From the NCBI RefSeq assembly GCF_000429105.1, contig NZ_AUBF01000007.1, positions 124,001 to 188,000 of the forward strand: a DNA stretch of 64,000 bases, written 5' to 3'. Origin of the DNA: Schaalia suimastitidis DSM 15538 (GTDB lineage Bacteria > Actinomycetota > Actinomycetes > Actinomycetales > Actinomycetaceae). The number at the start of each line of letters is the position of its first letter. Within the stretch, counting starts at the first letter, position 1. The notes beneath the pieces are model-generated. The model searched no databases. It worked only from the letters and a program-made list of their open reading frames with translations, and had not been told where the DNA came from. The position numbers and the translations under genes are program-made. This document shows positions 36,779 through 46,908 of the stretch, piece after piece.

Positions 36779-37125
36779 CCGCGACAATGGGAACTATTGC
36801 AGACCTTTTGGGGTATCGGATTGACGATCCTGACGACAATGCGGCCACAATTATTGACGAGGCCGCATCCGCTATCGCTGACGACGCGCAGTCGAGTGTT
36901 GCCGAGCGTGCCCGAGAAGCTGCTATTGAGGCTGTGCTGAATGAAACCGGATTGGACCCCAGTGCAGCGCGAGCTGAGCTGCGCCTCGTCGAAGACCTTG
37001 ACCTAGACCAACTGGCCTTATATGCCATCGTTTCTGCTGTGGAGCATGAGACGAAAAAGACGCTGAAAGATACCGATATTGCGTCATGGGTCACATTGGG
37101 TGATCTGCTGGAAGGTGTTTCTTAG
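36775..37125 (+). CDS. Acyl-carrier-protein-like protein lacking the carrier serine
   Basis: 116 residues (112 from ATG 36787). The C-terminal half follows the ACP pattern LRLVEDLDLDQLALYAIVSAVEHETKKTL ... DTDIASWVTLGDLL in length and helix pattern. The phosphopantetheine site, normally D-S-L, reads D78-Q79-L80, so it cannot carry an acyl chain by the usual chemistry. An Ala/Asp-rich N-terminal extension of about 45 residues is unusual. It is coupled to DUF3145, the position where acpP neighbours occur in other actinobacteria. It may be a decayed or repurposed ACP. Confidence 0.75.
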   Translation: MTATMGTIADLLGYRIDDPDDNAATIIDEAASAIADDAQSSVAERAREAAIEAVLNETGLDPSAARAELRLVEDLDLDQLALYAIVSAVEHETKKTLKDTDIASWVTLGDLLEGVS

Positions 37126-37168
37126 AGCCTTCTAATTTTTATCAAAGTCTTATCCAATACTGGATGCG

Positions 37169-37174
37169 TAGGCT
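37169..37174 (+). promoter_or_regulatory. -10 box for lipoprotein gene
   Basis: TAGGCT is followed by exactly 6 nt (GAAGGT) and ATG 37181. Confidence 0.4.
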
Positions 37175-37180
37175 GAAGGT

Positions 37181-37789
37181 ATGAACACGAAGAATATTTT
37201 CATCGCTGCCACTGCCGTTACTGCATTCTCCCTGGCTGCCTGCTCGGGCACAGCCTCAAATACCACCACAACCGATACTGCCAGCGCCAACACCTCGTCA
37301 AGTACGACGAGCGCAACTGATAGCTCCACCGCTGGTGGCACAACTACCTCCACCACTACCACCACGACGACCACGGGCGGCAGCATTGAAAGTGCCCAAA
37401 AGGCGATTGAAGCCGCCCTTGCCGCCAACCCGGGCTACACCGTATACGAACTTGACTGGGACGATAACCAGCAGTGGGATGTCTCCCTCGTTGGTGCGGA
37501 TAAATCCGATATTGACGTCTACGTCGACGCCAACGGCACCATCGTAGCCACTGATCGTGACGACGATGCTGATGATGACGCCGATGATCGTCTGATCGAT
37601 GATGACGAGGCGGCGCTTCTTGCCGAGGCCAGCATTACCCTAGCCGACGCCCTGATTGCATCCGGTGCTGACTTTGTTGATGACGTGGATCTGACGCGCT
37701 CTAACAGCTCGGTCCTGTGGAAGATTGACGAGGTTGATGACGTGACAGTTGTCCTTGTTGACGCAAAAACAGGCGATATTGTGAGCTGA
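37181..37789 (+). CDS. PepSY-domain lipoprotein
   Basis: Predicted surface lipoprotein of 202 residues. The signal peptide ends in the lipobox LAAC (Cys21). A Thr/Ser-rich linker follows (about 25-67, including a run of eight Thr). Two PepSY-like units come next: AQKAIEAALAANPGYTVYELDWDD ... DIDVYVDANGTIVATD and, after a very acidic DRDDDADDDADDR stretch, ITLADALIASG ... VTVVLVDAKTGDIVS. PepSY domains often bind or restrain peptidases; the acidic stretch might bind cations. A large hairpin terminates the gene. Confidence 0.85.
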   Translation: MNTKNIFIAATAVTAFSLAACSGTASNTTTTDTASANTSSSTTSATDSSTAGGTTTSTTTTTTTTGGSIESAQKAIEAALAANPGYTVYELDWDDNQQWDVSLVGADKSDIDVYVDANGTIVATDRDDDADDDADDRLIDDDEAALLAEASITLADALIASGADFVDDVDLTRSNSSVLWKIDEVDDVTVVLVDAKTGDIVS

Positions 37790-37851
37790 ATTTCTGCAAT
37801 GTCATTGTTTCGCCCTATTTGAAAGTGTGCCGAACGCTCAACTGTCCACTC

Positions 37852-37898
37852 AAAATGGCAGATTTTCAGGAGATTGCTCCTTGAAAATCTGCCATTTT
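37852..37898. terminator. Strong bidirectional-type terminator
   Basis: A 17-bp stem AAAATGGCAGATTTTCA (37852-37868) with TGAAAATCTGCCATTTT (37882-37898) extends through GGAG/CCTC-type pairing to an ATTG loop, with one bulged T. A on the left and T on the right allow termination in either direction. Confidence 0.9.
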
Positions 37899-38070
37899 GG
37901 TGTTTGTGTCGACTCTCGCCGCCGTAGTGTGAGCTAGTTCAGGCTGGCGGTGTTGGACCTGCCAAATGTTGGGGCGGTTCGCGTAGTTGGTGGAGGAGGT
38001 CATGGGTTTGGGAGGTGTGAGCGCATGTAGTCACGATCACCAACACGTCGCATTTGTGCTCTAGGTCACG

Positions 38071-38076
38071 TAGACT
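38071..38076 (+). promoter_or_regulatory. -10 box of sdhCAB
   Basis: TAGACT lies 19 nt before the sdhC ATG and leaves room for the ribosome binding site AAGGGGG at 38083-38089. Confidence 0.4.
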
Positions 38077-38095
38077 GATGTGAAGGGGGTGCGAC

Positions 38096-38806
38096 ATGGA
38101 GGTCCACGGTCAGCAGGAAGTACAGAAACAGAAAAAACGGCTACCCTCTTGGGTGGCAAAAAGCCTCATGGGTGCCACCGGCCTCATCATGTCTGCCTTC
38201 GTTCTTATTCACATGATCGGCAACCTCAAGCTGCTCATGGACCCGGCCGACCTTGATTACTATGCCCAGTGGTTGCGGGAGCTTCTTGTGCCACTGCTGC
38301 CATATGAAGGTTTTTTGTGGCTCTTCCGCATCGTGATGACCGTGGCCCTGGCCACCCATGTGCTGTGCGCATGGAGCCTGTGGCGTCAAGGACGTGCCAC
38401 CAAGACACCAGGCACAAGGAAACGCGCCTTTCAAGGCCGTGTTGCCAGCATGATGTTACCCACCGGGCTCATCCTCCTTCTGTTCCTCGCCATCCACCTA
38501 GCGGATCTGACGCTGGGTGTTATCGTCGCCTCGGAAAGTTTCCAACACCCTAACCCCGCCTTCCACGTCGCCGCCAATGTCATCGCCTCTCTGTCTAGGC
38601 CACTGGTGGCCATCACTTACCTAGTTGCCCTAGCTGCCCTTGCTCTCCATATTGCTCACGGACTACCGCAAGCCTGGCAAGATCTTGGGGGCACATCCAG
38701 ACGCAGCCGACGCCTCATCCATGTCGTCAGCGGGATCATCGCACTAACGATCCTCATCGGTAACGGCGTCGTCATCGTGTACGCACTGATTGTTGGAGGC
38801 AACTGA
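38096..38806 (+). CDS. sdhC: Succinate dehydrogenase/fumarate reductase cytochrome b558 subunit
   Basis: Membrane anchor of a type B succinate:quinone oxidoreductase, 236 residues with five predicted helices. WVAKSLMGATGLIMSAFVLIHMIGNLKLL begins the first helix and carries a haem-ligand His; further His-bearing helices are ATHVLCAWSLW, LFLAIHLADLT and ALALHIAHGLPQAW. Type B enzymes have a single diheme b subunit, consistent with no sdhD gene here. The stop overlaps sdhA by one base. Confidence 0.94.
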   Translation: MEVHGQQEVQKQKKRLPSWVAKSLMGATGLIMSAFVLIHMIGNLKLLMDPADLDYYAQWLRELLVPLLPYEGFLWLFRIVMTVALATHVLCAWSLWRQGRATKTPGTRKRAFQGRVASMMLPTGLILLLFLAIHLADLTLGVIVASESFQHPNPAFHVAANVIASLSRPLVAITYLVALAALALHIAHGLPQAWQDLGGTSRRSRRLIHVVSGIIALTILIGNGVVIVYALIVGGN

Positions 38807-40752
38807 TGCCCACACCACAGATACGCCAAGGACACGCCCTAGATGCACGCGAACCCCAATGCGCACCCGAAAACGCATGGGAACACTACATTGCAAATGC
38901 CAAACTGGTCAGCCCCGGAAACCGCAAACGCTTCACCATCGTCGTCGTCGGGACAGGACTGGCGGGCGCTGGGGCTGCAGCCGCACTGGCAGAATTAGGC
39001 TACACCGTTGATGTCATCACCTTCCACGACACCCCCAGACGTGCCCACTCGGTCGCCGCCCAAGGTGGTATCAACGCCGCCCGGGCGCGCCGCGTCGACG
39101 GAGACACATTGGAACGCTTCGTCCGCGATACCCTCAAAGGCGGCGACTTCCGAGCACGCGAATCTGAAGCATGGCGACTTGGTGCCGAATCGAGCCGCGT
39201 CATTGACCACATGAATGCCCTCGGCGTACCCTTCGCTCGCGAATACGCGGGTTCACTATCGACGCGCTCCTTCGGCGGCGTCCAAGTGTCACGCACCTAC
39301 TATTCTCGCGGCCAAACCGGACAACAACTTCAAGTTGCCACATCCAGTGCCTTAATGCGGCAGGTTGGACAAGGTCGCATCCGACTGTGGGTCCGTCACG
39401 AAATGCTAGATCTGGTAACCAAAGACGGTTGTGCTGTCGGTGTCGTCACCCGTGACTTAAGGACTGGCACCATTCAATTTCATCCCGGGCACGCCGTTAT
39501 CCTTGCCACTGGCGGCTACGGCAATATTTACTTCCACTCCACACTGGCGAAAAACTCTAATGCGACTGCAGCCTGGCGATGCCACCGGGCAGGTGCTTAT
39601 ATGGCTTCGCCTTCCCTCATCCAATTCCACCCAACCGCGCTACCGGTATCATCTCCCTGGCAGTCGAAAACGACCCTCATGTCCGAATCACTGCGCAATG
39701 ACGGACGTATCTGGGTGCCACGTCAAACAGGTGATACGCGGCAAGCAGCCGACATTCCCGACAGCGAACGTGACTACTACCTTGAACGCCTCTACCCAGC
39801 CTTTGGAAACCTCACGCCGCGCGATATTGCCTCACGCGCTGCCTATGCTCAAATCCAAGCAGGCAACGGCGTTGGTCCACTGAAAAACTCTGTCTACCTG
39901 GATTTTCGCGATGCCATAGAACGCCTCGGAACGACCATCATCGCCGAACGCTACGGCAACCTTTTTGCGATGTACCATGATGCCACAGGGGAAGACCCCT
40001 ATATACAGCCGATGCGTATCGCACCAGGGGCACATTTCACCATGGGTGGACTATGGGTCGACTACGATCTGATGACGTCAATACCAGGGTTGTTCGTCGC
40101 AGGAGAAGCCAACGCTGCCTACCACGGTGCCAACCGATTAGGCGCCAACTCTCTCCTTGCGGCCTGCGTTGACGGATCCTTCACCCTGCCACGCACCGTC
40201 CCCAATTACCTTGCCACACTCCTTGGACAACCACTGATCACCCAGGACCATCCGGCTGCCCTTGCTGCTATCACACGGGTGCGCCACCGCCTCGACAGGC
40301 TCCGCTCCATCAACGGAGACACACCCGCGAAAGTCTTCCACCGCGAATTAGGCCGCATCCTCTACCGCGACTGCGGCGTCGTGCGCAACAAAGAGGGGCT
40401 ACTTCGTGGAATCAACGATATTGCTGACCTGAGACATGCGTTCTACGACACCCTTCGTGTCAGCGGTACCAACGACGAATACAACCCGGATCTTGTCGAG
40501 GCAGGCCGCGTTGCAGACTACCTTGAACTTGCGCAGCTGATGTGCGTCGACGCATTACACCGTGAAGAATCCTGCGGCGCTCACTTTAGAAGCGAATACC
40601 AAAGCGACGGTGAAGCCCAACGTGACGACGAACGGTGGCAATGCGTGTCAGCATGGGAAAGCCAAGCATGGGATCAGGATCCGATATTGACCCACCATCG
40701 CGAAGAACTCACCTACCGCAGTGTCACAGTAGCAACGAGGAGCTACCAATGA
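38806..40752 (+). CDS. sdhA: Succinate dehydrogenase/fumarate reductase flavoprotein subunit
   Basis: FAD subunit that interconverts succinate and fumarate, 648 residues. The nucleotide fold is VVVGTGLAGAGAAAALAELGY near 45. The FAD-linking His lies in RRAHSVAAQGGINAA. DTLKGGDFRAR, LIQFHPTALPVSS, SESLRNDGRIWVPR and APGAHFTMGGLWVDYDLMTSIPGLFVAGEANAAYHGANRLGANSLL (given here as landmarks) contain the active-site His and Arg. It is coupled to sdhC and sdhB. The direction in vivo cannot be read from sequence, but aspA next door favours fumarate reduction at least part of the time. Confidence 0.96.
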   Translation: MPTPQIRQGHALDAREPQCAPENAWEHYIANAKLVSPGNRKRFTIVVVGTGLAGAGAAAALAELGYTVDVITFHDTPRRAHSVAAQGGINAARARRVDGDTLERFVRDTLKGGDFRARESEAWRLGAESSRVIDHMNALGVPFAREYAGSLSTRSFGGVQVSRTYYSRGQTGQQLQVATSSALMRQVGQGRIRLWVRHEMLDLVTKDGCAVGVVTRDLRTGTIQFHPGHAVILATGGYGNIYFHSTLAKNSNATAAWRCHRAGAYMASPSLIQFHPTALPVSSPWQSKTTLMSESLRNDGRIWVPRQTGDTRQAADIPDSERDYYLERLYPAFGNLTPRDIASRAAYAQIQAGNGVGPLKNSVYLDFRDAIERLGTTIIAERYGNLFAMYHDATGEDPYIQPMRIAPGAHFTMGGLWVDYDLMTSIPGLFVAGEANAAYHGANRLGANSLLAACVDGSFTLPRTVPNYLATLLGQPLITQDHPAALAAITRVRHRLDRLRSINGDTPAKVFHRELGRILYRDCGVVRNKEGLLRGINDIADLRHAFYDTLRVSGTNDEYNPDLVEAGRVADYLELAQLMCVDALHREESCGAHFRSEYQSDGEAQRDDERWQCVSAWESQAWDQDPILTHHREELTYRSVTVATRSYQ

Positions 40753-41495
40753 ATATCATCCTCAAAATCTGGCGACAAAACGGCCCCAATGAGCGCGGTA
40801 CATTCGTGGAGTACCCCATCGAATGCGAACCACATATGAGCATCCTCGAAGCACTGGATTCCCTCAACGAAATACTCACCAAGTCCGGAGGCGCACCTGT
40901 CGCTTTTGAATCGGACTGCCGCGAAGGAATATGCGGCGCCTGCGGCCTAACGGTAGATGGCAAACCCCACGGATGGCACGACAATCTACCTGCCTGCCAC
41001 CAACGCCTCGGACAAGTCCCACAAGGGCACGTCATCACCATCGAACCGCTACGATCCGGTCTGTATCCGGTCATCAAAGACCTCGTCGTTGATCGCAGTG
41101 TCCTGGACCACGTTACGATGGCCAACGGATACGCCAGCGTCGACACTGGACTTGCCCCAGATGCCGACAGCACGCCCATCGGACATGACACCGCAGAGGC
41201 CGCACTGGATTTTGCCGCCTGTATCGGCTGCGGCGCATGTGTCGCTGCCTGCCCAAATGGGTCAGCGGCCCTATACGCGGGTGCACGCTTGGCACACCTC
41301 GCACGCCTCCCCATACCCGCAATGGAACGCCGTCGTCGCGCTCGCGCCACCGCCTCGGCGCTCGATGAATACTTCGGCGCCTGCTCAGGATACGGCGAAT
41401 GTGTGCGCGTATGTCCAGCCGGAATTGACCTGGGTGCAACCAGCATGGTGGGGCGCGAACGCTGGTGGGCCTTCTTCCATCCCAGCCATGGCTAA
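40749..41495 (+). CDS. sdhB: Succinate dehydrogenase/fumarate reductase iron-sulfur subunit
   Basis: Electron-transfer subunit, 248 residues from ATG 40749, which overlaps the sdhA stop (ATGA). The [2Fe-2S] ligands are C57, C62, C65 (DCREGICGACG) and C83 (LPACHQ). The [4Fe-4S] motif is CIGCGACVAACPN, and the [3Fe-4S]-associated motif is CSGYGECVRVCPAGI. All cysteines needed are present. A longer open frame to 40635 overlaps sdhA and is not used. Confidence 0.96.
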   Translation: MNIILKIWRQNGPNERGTFVEYPIECEPHMSILEALDSLNEILTKSGGAPVAFESDCREGICGACGLTVDGKPHGWHDNLPACHQRLGQVPQGHVITIEPLRSGLYPVIKDLVVDRSVLDHVTMANGYASVDTGLAPDADSTPIGHDTAEAALDFAACIGCGACVAACPNGSAALYAGARLAHLARLPIPAMERRRRARATASALDEYFGACSGYGECVRVCPAGIDLGATSMVGRERWWAFFHPSHG

Positions 41496-41605
41496 CGGTT
41501 ACACCTGAGGTTGGCGCCGAATAAGGGAGAGGATCGGCACTCCTCGTGGTCCACGCGGCGCACGGTATCGCGTGCGAGCATTCACCAGGTGTACTGGGGG
41601 CGACG

Positions 41606-41611
41606 TACACT
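41606..41611 (+). promoter_or_regulatory. -10 box of aspA
   Basis: TACACT would give a transcript starting near 41618, with AAGGAG at 41634-41639 before ATG 41649. It shows that aspA can be transcribed apart from sdhCAB. Confidence 0.45.
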
Positions 41612-41648
41612 AGTTGTGACCGATGCTGCGACGAAGGAGCCTAGAGTT

Positions 41649-43064
41649 ATGAATACGCGCGTTGAATACGACCTACTTGGCGAACGCGATGTCCCTGCCG
41701 ATGCATACTGGGGGATTCACACACTCAGAGCTATCGAAAACTACCAAATCTCAGGACGCACCATCTCCGATGTGCCTGAGATGGTGCGCGCCATCGTCCA
41801 AGTAAAGAAAGCAGCAGCGTTGGCCAACCGTGAACTGCGCGTCCTTGACCCAGCGGTGGCCGACGCCATCGTTGAAGCCTGCGACGCCATTGTCAACGAC
41901 GGGCGTTGCATGGATCAGTTCCCTGTCGATCAATTCCAAGGCGGTGCAGGCACCAGCGTCAATATGAACGCCAACGAAGTCATTGCCAATCTTGCCCTTG
42001 AATTGACCGGACACGAAAAAGGGCAGTACGGCATCATCAACCCTAATGACGACGTCAACCGTTCCCAATCCACCAACGACGCCTACCCCACTGCATTCCG
42101 CATCGCCTTGCATCGCGAAGTGGCACGCCTACGCACAGCTGTCGATGCGCTCGCGGATGCCTTCGCAGCAAAAGGACAAGAATTCGCTGACATCCTCACA
42201 ATGGGACGCACACAGCTTCAAGATGCAGTGCCGATGACGCTTGGCCAAGAAATGATGGCATTTGCTGTGACCTTGCGCGAAGAGGACGATCGTCTGATTA
42301 ACAACTCTGACCTGCTGTTGGAAGTAAACCTTGGTGCCACCGCCATTGGTACTGCGCTCAATACGCCGCCAGGATACCAAGAGGCCGCAGTGCGTCACCT
42401 GCGAATGATTACGGGCCTACCCATTAAAGGCGCTTCGAACCTCATTGAGGCCACATCCGACACGGGTGCCTACGTTTCGATGCATGCCACCATTAAACGC
42501 ACTGCGGTGAAACTGTCGAAAATCTGCAATGATCTTCGACTTTTGGCATCGGGCCCTCGAGCGGGACTGAATGAAATTAATTTGCCCGAGATGGCGGCAG
42601 GTTCGTCCATAATGCCAGCCAAAGTTAATCCGGTCATCCCTGAAGTCGTCAATCAGGTGTGCTTTGAGGTGATGGGTAACGATCTGACAGTGACGATGGC
42701 TGCCGAAGCCGGGCAGCTTCAGCTCAATGTGATGGAACCGGTGATCGCCCAAGGACTATTTAGTTCCATCAGCCTGCTCACCAATGCGTGTGACACACTG
42801 CGTGAACGTTGCGTATTAGGCATCACCGCCAATAAGGACGTCTGCTTGGGGTATGTCACGGGGTCCATTGGGGTTGTCACATACTTTAACGACGTTATTG
42901 GGCACCATAAAGGCGATATCGTCGGGCGACGCGCAGCAGAAGAAAACCGCACTGTGCGCGACATTATTCTAGAAATGGGTTTGCTCAGCCCAGAAGAGGT
43001 CGATCAAATACTCTCGCCGGAAAACCTGGCAAATCCCTCCTTCCGTGGACGTTTGATTGGTTGA
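41649..43064 (+). CDS. aspA: Aspartate ammonia-lyase
   Basis: Deaminates aspartate to fumarate and ammonia. It is 471 residues from ATG 41649, nine bases after AAGGAG; GTG 41616 in frame would add 11 residues. Superfamily signature [12 protein letters not shown] is intact, with [37 protein letters not shown] and [20 protein letters not shown]. The sequence is closer to aspartase than fumarase (short N-terminus [22 protein letters not shown]). Placed just after sdhCAB, it can feed fumarate to that enzyme. Confidence 0.95.
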   Translation: MNTRVEYDLLGERDVPADAYWGIHTLRAIENYQISGRTISDVPEMVRAIVQVKKAAALANRELRVLDPAVADAIVEACDAIVNDGRCMDQFPVDQFQGGAGTSVNMNANEVIANLALELTGHEKGQYGIINPNDDVNRSQSTNDAYPTAFRIALHREVARLRTAVDALADAFAAKGQEFADILTMGRTQLQDAVPMTLGQEMMAFAVTLREEDDRLINNSDLLLEVNLGATAIGTALNTPPGYQEAAVRHLRMITGLPIKGASNLIEATSDTGAYVSMHATIKRTAVKLSKICNDLRLLASGPRAGLNEINLPEMAAGSSIMPAKVNPVIPEVVNQVCFEVMGNDLTVTMAAEAGQLQLNVMEPVIAQGLFSSISLLTNACDTLRERCVLGITANKDVCLGYVTGSIGVVTYFNDVIGHHKGDIVGRRAAEENRTVRDIILEMGLLSPEEVDQILSPENLANPSFRGRLIG

Positions 43065-43133
43065 TTACCAGCAGGAAGTGGTACGCCGTGTCCGCGCCGC
43101 AGCAGTTGCGCCTGAACACCTGCCTCGCCACGG

Positions 43134-43139
43134 TATGAT
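43134..43139 (+). promoter_or_regulatory. -10 box of tdk
   Basis: TATGAT; the transcript would begin near 43146 and include the ribosome binding site AAAGGA before GTG 43162. Confidence 0.45.
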
Positions 43140-43161
43140 TCGGGGCGAATGAAAGGATCCT

Positions 43162-43836
43162 GTGGTGGCCAAACTTTATTTTCGTTACGGAGCGATGAAC
43201 TCTGGTAAATCCACGGCCCTGCTGCAGGCAGCCCACAACTACGAGGAACGTGGACAGCGTGTCCTGCTGCTCAAACCGTTTATCGATACCAAAGGTGGTG
43301 GCCAGATTGTCTCGCGTCTCGGAGTGAGCCGTGAGGTCGATCTGTTGGTTGACAGCGATGCTGACCTCATGGCGCTTATTTCCGAGGCGGTGGCAGGGCC
43401 AGGGGAGTCGGTCGCGTGCATCTTGATAGATGAGGCCCAGTTCCTTACCGAGGCACAAGTCGACGATCTGATGACGGTTGCCGTTGAGCTGAATATCCCG
43501 GTGATTGCTTATGGCATTCGGACAGATTTTCGAACTGTGTCATTCCCCGGTGCCCGACGTTTACTTGAGGTTGCGCACTCGCTGGAAGAACTGAAAACTA
43601 TCTGCCGATGCGGCCGTAAAGCCATGTTCAACGGCCGTAAGGTCAACGATGCCTACGTTTTCGATGGCGAGCAGGTGGCCATCGATGGGGTAGCGGTCAC
43701 CTACGAGTCGCTCTGTCCGTCGTGTTATCTCAACGCGGGGGGTCGTCTACCATTTCGTTCTGCCCGCCCGGCGCCAAGTGCTGAGGGGACACGTCTGCGA
43801 AACGAGGCGTTGCCCGAGTTTGCTGAGTCGGTGTAG
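43162..43836 (+). CDS. tdk: Thymidine kinase
   Basis: Salvage enzyme of the type II (TK1-like) family that phosphorylates thymidine. It is 224 residues from GTG 43162 (GTG 43165 is equally possible). The P-loop GAMNSGKSTALL begins at residue 10; the Walker B-like IDEAQFL is near 92. The zinc-binding Cys are in ICRCGRKAMFNGR and SLCPSCYLNAGG. It converges on aceE with a shared terminator. Confidence 0.95.
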   Translation: MVAKLYFRYGAMNSGKSTALLQAAHNYEERGQRVLLLKPFIDTKGGGQIVSRLGVSREVDLLVDSDADLMALISEAVAGPGESVACILIDEAQFLTEAQVDDLMTVAVELNIPVIAYGIRTDFRTVSFPGARRLLEVAHSLEELKTICRCGRKAMFNGRKVNDAYVFDGEQVAIDGVAVTYESLCPSCYLNAGGRLPFRSARPAPSAEGTRLRNEALPEFAESV

Positions 43837-43864
43837 AAAAGTGCGGCGTCCGCCCGTCATACAC

Positions 43865-43904
43865 AAGGGGGGGCAGTTCACCACATGTGAACTGCCCCCC
43901 CCTT
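43865..43904. terminator. Shared terminator of tdk and aceE
   Basis: AAGGGGGGGCAGTTCAC pairs with GTGAACTGCCCCCCC around CACAT; the right arm has one extra C. The very GC-rich stem lies between the two stops and lacks a long T-run. Confidence 0.85.
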
Positions 43905-43910
43905 GCATTG

Positions 43911-46634
43911 TTAGTCTTCGTGGACCACTTCTGCAGCTGGAATGTTGTGCAGATCGTAGCGTTCGATTGCCTGCTGAAGGACCGAATGGTCCATGCGGCC
44001 TTCTTCTACCAACGCCTGCAATGTGCGCAGCACAATTGATTCAGCGTCAATATGGAAGTGGCGACGTGCAGCTCGGCGCGTATCGGACAAACCGAAGCCG
44101 TCGGCACCCAACACATGGTAGGTGCCGGGAACCCACTGGCGTACCAGGTCAGGCAACATACGATCGTAGTCGGTAGAGGCAATGAACGGGCCTTGTGCAC
44201 CGCCTAGGCGTGTGGCAATAAAAGGTGTACGTTTCTCACCATTGGGGTGAAGGAAATTGTGTTCGTCAGCTTCCAACGCATCACGACGTAGTTCTGTCCA
44301 CGACGTCACAGACCACACGGCAGCGTCCACACCCCATTGTTCGGCGAGGATGCGTTTAGCTTGCCGTACCCACGGTACCGACACGCCCGAGCCGAGCAAC
44401 TGGACCTTGTGCCCGTAGCCGGAATGATCTTCCACCTTGTAGATACCCTTGAGCAGGCCCTCGCGGTCAAGATTCTCAGGTTCAGCAGGCTGCTGGTATG
44501 GCTCGTTATACACGGTGAGGTAGTACAAGACATTAGGATCGCGGCCATCACTTGGGCCGTACATGCGCTGTAGGCCATCAAAGACGATATGGCGAATCTC
44601 GTAGGAATACGCCGGGTCGTAAGCGACGAAACCGTGGTTGGTGGCAGCAATCAGATGCGAGTGTCCATCGAGGTGCTGGAGGCCCTCACCGGTCAATGTG
44701 GTCTTGCCAGCGGTCGCACCGATAACGAAACCGCGGGCCAACTGGTCGGCAGCAGCCCAGAACTGGTCGCCGGTGCGTTGGAAACCGAACATCGAGTAGA
44801 AAATGTAGAACGGTACCATCGGCAGGTTATGTGTCGTATATGCGGTGCCGACAGCTTGCAGCGCAGCTGCTGAACCAGCTTCGGTAATGCCCGTGTGAAG
44901 TACCTGTCCTTGCTCAGATTCCTTGTAGGACAGCATAAGGTCAGCGTCTACTGGCGTGTAGTTCTGCCCGTGGGTGTTGAAAATCTTCGCCGAGGGGAAG
45001 ATTGCGTCAAGACCGAAGGTGCGTGCCTCGTCAGGAATAATCGGCACCATGTAGCGGCCGACGTTCTTGTCTTTAAGCAGGTCCTTCATCAGACGTACCA
45101 ACGCCATGGTGGTCGCCACCTCCAACTGACCTGAACCCTTGGCCAGCGCTTCGAAAGGCTTTGCAGGGAGTTCAGGAAGCTGAGGATTATGGCTACGACG
45201 CTCTGGCACCCATCCGCCCAGTTTCTCACGCAACTCCTTCATGTAAAGTAGCGCAGGGTGATCTGCTGGGGGCATGTAGTACGGAGGCTTGTAGGGGTCA
45301 GCTTCAAGTTGTTCGTCAGTGATGGGAATCTGCAGACGATCACGCAGCATCTTGGCGTCGTCCAGCGTCATCTTTTTCATCTGGTGCGTGGAGTTACGGC
45401 CAGCAAAGTTCGACCCTAATGCGTAACCCTTAATGGTGTGCGCCAAAACCACGGTGGGCTGTCCCGTATGTTCCACAGCGGACTTGTATGCGGCGTAGAC
45501 CTTCCGGTAGTCGTGCCCACCACGCTGAAGTGCCCAAATCTGGTCGTCGGTCCAGTTTTCCACCATCGCCTTGGTGCGAGGATCACGGCCAAAGAAGTGT
45601 TCGCGCACGTAGGCGCCGTCATTGGCTTTAAAGGTTTGGTAGTCACCATCAAGGGTGTCATTCATCAGGTGGACCAGTGCGTCGTCCTTATCTGCTGCGA
45701 GTAACTGATCCCAGCCGCGACCCCAGATCACCTTGATGACATTCCAGCCAGCGCCCTTAAAGAAGGCTTCAAGTTCCTGAATGATTTTGCCGTTGCCGCG
45801 AACCGGCCCGTCCAAGCGCTGAAGGTTGCAGTTAATGACGAAGGTCAGGTTATCTAAGCCTTGTTGGGCAGCCAGCTGAAGCAGTCCACGCGATTCTGGT
45901 TCATCCATTTCACCGTCACCGATGAACGCCCAGGTGCGCTGTTGGGAGGTGTCTTTAAGGCCGCGCAGGTGGAGGTATTTGTCGAACCATGCCTGGTAAA
46001 TAGCTGCAGCTGGCCCAAGTCCTAACGACACCGTGGGGAACTCCCAGAAATCGGGGAGTTGACGGGGGTGCGGGTAGGAGGGCAGTCCTGAGGGGGTTGA
46101 CACCTGCTGACGGAAACCGTCCATTTCTTCTTCAGTGAGGCGGCCTTCAAGGAAGGCGCGTGCATACGGTCCAGGGGAGGCGTGCCCTTGGAAGAAGACA
46201 TGGTCGCCACCACCGGGGTGGTCTTTGCCGCGGAAGAAGTGATTGAGACCCACTTCGTACAGGGTCGACACTGACGCGTAGGACGAGATATGTCCACCAA
46301 CTTTGACGCCTGGGCGTTGTGCGCGTGTTACCTGGACGGCGGCGTTCCATCGGATCCAACGACGATACTGGCGTTCCATCGCTTCGTCGCCGGGGAAGTA
46401 CGGCTCATCTGCCACTGGGATCGTGTTGACGTATGGGGTGGTGTAGTTCTGCGGCAGTTGCACGCCTGCGCGGCGCGCCTGCTCCAGCATGTGGATGAGG
46501 ATATAGCGGGCCCGAGGTCCACCTTTTTCGTCGATCAAACCGGCCAGTGACTCGACCCATTCGGCGGTTTCTGCGGGGTCATTGTCAGGGACTTGGCTGA
46601 GTAGGCCATTGACTACGGGATGCAACTCGCTCAT
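43911..46634 (-). CDS. aceE: Pyruvate dehydrogenase E1 component (homodimeric)
   Basis: Thiamine-diphosphate enzyme that decarboxylates pyruvate and acetylates the lipoyl group of E2. It is 907 residues, the length of the single-chain E1 found in actinobacteria and proteobacteria. The ThDP motif is [34 protein letters not shown] (G-D-G ... N-N type region). [17 protein letters not shown] near the N-terminus and [18 protein letters not shown] in the C-terminal half are diagnostic. The E2/E3 genes are not in the window. It is divergent from the DUF3052 gene, a conserved actinobacterial pairing. Confidence 0.96.
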   Translation of the reverse strand: MSELHPVVNGLLSQVPDNDPAETAEWVESLAGLIDEKGGPRARYILIHMLEQARRAGVQLPQNYTTPYVNTIPVADEPYFPGDEAMERQYRRWIRWNAAVQVTRAQRPGVKVGGHISSYASVSTLYEVGLNHFFRGKDHPGGGDHVFFQGHASPGPYARAFLEGRLTEEEMDGFRQQVSTPSGLPSYPHPRQLPDFWEFPTVSLGLGPAAAIYQAWFDKYLHLRGLKDTSQQRTWAFIGDGEMDEPESRGLLQLAAQQGLDNLTFVINCNLQRLDGPVRGNGKIIQELEAFFKGAGWNVIKVIWGRGWDQLLAADKDDALVHLMNDTLDGDYQTFKANDGAYVREHFFGRDPRTKAMVENWTDDQIWALQRGGHDYRKVYAAYKSAVEHTGQPTVVLAHTIKGYALGSNFAGRNSTHQMKKMTLDDAKMLRDRLQIPITDEQLEADPYKPPYYMPPADHPALLYMKELREKLGGWVPERRSHNPQLPELPAKPFEALAKGSGQLEVATTMALVRLMKDLLKDKNVGRYMVPIIPDEARTFGLDAIFPSAKIFNTHGQNYTPVDADLMLSYKESEQGQVLHTGITEAGSAAALQAVGTAYTTHNLPMVPFYIFYSMFGFQRTGDQFWAAADQLARGFVIGATAGKTTLTGEGLQHLDGHSHLIAATNHGFVAYDPAYSYEIRHIVFDGLQRMYGPSDGRDPNVLYYLTVYNEPYQQPAEPENLDREGLLKGIYKVEDHSGYGHKVQLLGSGVSVPWVRQAKRILAEQWGVDAAVWSVTSWTELRRDALEADEHNFLHPNGEKRTPFIATRLGGAQGPFIASTDYDRMLPDLVRQWVPGTYHVLGADGFGLSDTRRAARRHFHIDAESIVLRTLQALVEEGRMDHSVLQQAIERYDLHNIPAAEVVHED

Positions 46635-46908
46635 CGGCTCTGAATATCCTTCGTCTCATCTGTGTTGGCGGCTGAGGTGTACGCCTTTGTTGCTTGCCTC
46701 TATTGTCTAACGTTCGTCGTTCTTTTTCACCCTTGTAGGGGACTTCCGGCCTATGGGAAAAGCCTCATTTAGTTCGAATTCATGTTCAGGACTCAATTGC
46801 GCAACATTTTGATCGAAGAGATGTGCGATGCGCCGCAATGTCATACGATGTGCATGTGTTTTCCCGTGGAGTACATCAGACTCAATGCCAGGTAGTCGGG
46901 TGGTTGTC

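Larger units (their letters stand above)
37790..38095. other. 306-bp region between lipoprotein gene and sdhC
   Basis: No gene is seen. It holds the lipoprotein-gene terminator (37852-37898) and, at the right end, the sdhC promoter box and ribosome binding site. The remainder is without recognisable features. Confidence 0.6.
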
